Source of the DNA: Microbacterium paraoxydans
GTDB lineage: Bacteria; Actinomycetota; Actinomycetes; Actinomycetales; Microbacteriaceae
Length of the DNA: 64,000 nt
Direction of reading: 5' to 3'
Assembly (NCBI RefSeq): GCF_019056515.1
Contig: NZ_CP064873.1
Coordinates: 310,001-374,000 of the forward strand
The notes under the pieces were generated by a model. That model was not told where the DNA came from. It saw only the letters and a list, made by a program, of their open reading frames with translations, and did not search any database. Shown piece after piece: positions 62,568-64,000 of this stretch. Both the position numbers and the translations under genes were made by a program. How positions within the stretch are numbered: the stretch's first letter is position 1; every line of letters begins with the position of its first letter.

Positions 62568-63370
62568 CCACCCTCGAATTCCGCCATGTCACGAAGGCGT
62601 ACAACGTCCGAGGCGCAGGGCAGATCAAAGCCCTCGACGACGTGAGCTTCACCCTGACGTCGGGCCAGACGATCGGCCTGGTCGGCCAGTCCGGCAGCGG
62701 CAAGTCCACGATCGCGAAGATCCTCACCCAGCTCGAGACCCCGAACAGCGGCGAGGTGCTGCTCGACGGCACGCCGATCCCGCGCCGCGGCAAGGGCCTG
62801 CGAAGGTATCGCCAGCAGCTGCGGATGGTGTTCCAGGACCCGTTCGCCTCGCTCAACCCGTACCACTCCATCCGCTACCACCTGGAGCGTCCGCTCCGCC
62901 TCGACGACGTGGTGCCGAAGAAGGAGACCGAGAACGAGGTGCGTCGGCTCCTCGACCGGGTGCGCCTCGATGCGGACGCGGTGATCGACCGCCGCCCCCA
63001 CGAGCTGTCGGGCGGCCAGCGGCAGCGCGTGGCCATCGCGCGCGCCCTGGCCTCGCGTCCCTCGCTCCTCGTCGCCGACGAGCCGGTGTCGATGCTCGAC
63101 GTCTCCATCCGGCTCGGCGTGCTGAACCTGCTCGCCGACCTGCAGCGCGAAGAGGGACTCGGTGTGCTCTACATCACGCACGACCTGGCGACCGCCCGGC
63201 ACTTCAGCGACGAGATCATGGTCCTCAACCAGGGGCGCGTGGTCGAGTACGGCACCGCCGACGACGTGATCCTCAACCCGCAGGATCCGTACACCCGCGA
63301 GCTGCGCGCGGCCTCTCCTGATCCGGAGAAGCACTTCGCTGCGGCGGCATCGAACGGAGGCGCGCTGTGA
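62564..63370 (+). CDS. Oligopeptide-type ABC transporter ATP-binding protein (second)
   Basis: 268 aa from the ATG at 62564 (ATGA overlap), DppF/OppF-like. Walker A GQSGSGKSTIAKIL, Q-loop MVFQDPFASLNPYHSI, signature LSGGQRQRVAIARALAS, Walker B LLVADEPVSMLD and switch His in YITHDLATARHF. It forms the ATPase pair of the importer. Its stop overlaps the permease start (GTGA). Confidence 0.92.
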   Translation: MTTLEFRHVTKAYNVRGAGQIKALDDVSFTLTSGQTIGLVGQSGSGKSTIAKILTQLETPNSGEVLLDGTPIPRRGKGLRRYRQQLRMVFQDPFASLNPYHSIRYHLERPLRLDDVVPKKETENEVRRLLDRVRLDADAVIDRRPHELSGGQRQRVAIARALASRPSLLVADEPVSMLDVSIRLGVLNLLADLQREEGLGVLYITHDLATARHFSDEIMVLNQGRVVEYGTADDVILNPQDPYTRELRAASPDPEKHFAAAASNGGAL

Positions 63371-64000
63371 GCTCCGCTCTCCCCCAGCTCGACGACAACG
63401 ACCTCGTCGCCCGCGATGCCCTGGAGGTCGGCACCACGGCGACCACGGCGGAGCGCACCAGGCGGCCGGTGCCGTGGCGCTTCTTCGCCGGTCGCGCGGC
63501 GTTCTATCTGTTCACGCTGTGGGCGGCGATCACGATCAACTTCTTCCTGCCCCGCCTCATGAAGGGCGACGCGGTCAGCTCGTACCTCGCGCGCAACCGC
63601 ACCGTGAGCCCCGAGGCGGCAGAGGCCCTGCGCGTGCTCCTCGGCATCGACACCGACAAGTCCATCTGGCAGCAGTACATCGAGTACTGGGGGATGCTGC
63701 TGCGCGGCGACCTCGGCATCTCGACCCTGCACGGTCTGCGGCCGGTCGCCGAGGTGCTCGCCGCCGCCCTGCCCTGGACGCTCGGGCTGGTCGGCATCGC
63801 GACCATCATCTCGTTCGCGATCGGCACGCTGCTCGGAGCCGTCGTCGGGTGGAAGCGCGGCAGCAAGCTCGACGCGATCATCCCGGTGACGACGTTCTTC
63901 AACACGATCCCGTACTTCTGGCTGGGACTCATCGCCATCGCGATCTTCTCCTCGACCCTGAAGTGGTTCCCCTCATCGCACGCCTACGACAAGGGGCAGT
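63367..64000 (+). CDS. Oligopeptide-type ABC transporter permease (3' end outside window)
   Basis: The first 211 codons from a GTG at 63367 that overlaps the previous stop (GTGA). After a soluble basic start comes a DppB-like permease: FYLFTLWAAITINFFLPRLMKGD, the loop QYIEYWGMLLRGDLGIS, then LPWTLGLVGIATIISFAIGTLLGAVVGWKRG. A second permease is expected beyond the window end. Confidence 0.88.
   Translation, partial: MSSALPQLDDNDLVARDALEVGTTATTAERTRRPVPWRFFAGRAAFYLFTLWAAITINFFLPRLMKGDAVSSYLARNRTVSPEAAEALRVLLGIDTDKSIWQQYIEYWGMLLRGDLGISTLHGLRPVAEVLAAALPWTLGLVGIATIISFAIGTLLGAVVGWKRGSKLDAIIPVTTFFNTIPYFWLGLIAIAIFSSTLKWFPSSHAYDKGQ

Overview
The window reads as chromosome of a high-GC Gram-positive actinobacterium, most likely Microbacteriaceae and probably Microbacterium or a close relative. 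This is inferred from the very high G+C, frequent GTG starts, many ATGA/GTGA stop-start overlaps, and family-typical small proteins. I see no rRNA, tRNA, CRISPR array, prophage, insertion sequence or origin, and no stretch over 300 bp without a gene.

Layout. 1-6.1 kb holds an MFS tail, two MarR regulators, an SDR, an MFS exporter and an ArsR-SRPBCC pair. 6.1-13 kb holds an apparently circularly permuted flavin amine oxidase lipoprotein, two small membrane proteins, an RNase HI with a C-terminal extension, an M4 protease with its emfourin-type inhibitor, and an SDR-like protein lacking the catalytic Tyr. 13-17.5 kb is a VanRS-type two-component system divergent from a VanY-like peptidase, alanine racemase and D-Ala-D-X ligase operon. 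17.5-26.5 kb holds a DUF3516 helicase, a roadblock-GTPase-roadblock module, purine nucleoside phosphorylase, an AlkD-like protein and FUSC. 26.6-30 kb holds a large LuxR-family ATPase and a cold shock protein. 30.2-39.1 kb is one iron operon with two siderophore importers around a siderophore-interacting protein, preceded by an IdeR/DtxR-like iron box. 39-41.6 kb holds a hydrolase/TetR pair and a TspO-like protein. 41.6-49.5 kb is kdpFABCDE with an extra 27-residue ORF in front of kdpF. 49.6-57.8 kb holds an SLC13 permease, a PaiB-like protein, a divergent EamA exporter/MocR regulator pair, a KimA-like APC transporter, a VanZ-RDD protein and a small alarmone synthetase. 57.9-64 kb holds an M20 amidohydrolase, TetR and a peptide-type ABC importer cut by the window end.

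Regulation and architecture. Many genes have a TANNNT hexamer 5-9 nt before the start codon, which fits leaderless transcription. A near-identical 22-bp box (18/22 positions) with 11-bp-phased half-sites lies 37-38 bp before the first start codon of both the kdp operon and the KimA-like gene, so KdpE may control both potassium importers. Intergenic spaces carry fixed-length palindromes: five 59-bp copies and two 53-bp copies. A separate repeat (CCCTGAGCYTGTCGAAGG) is found both between genes and, in frame, inside kdpB and the helicase.
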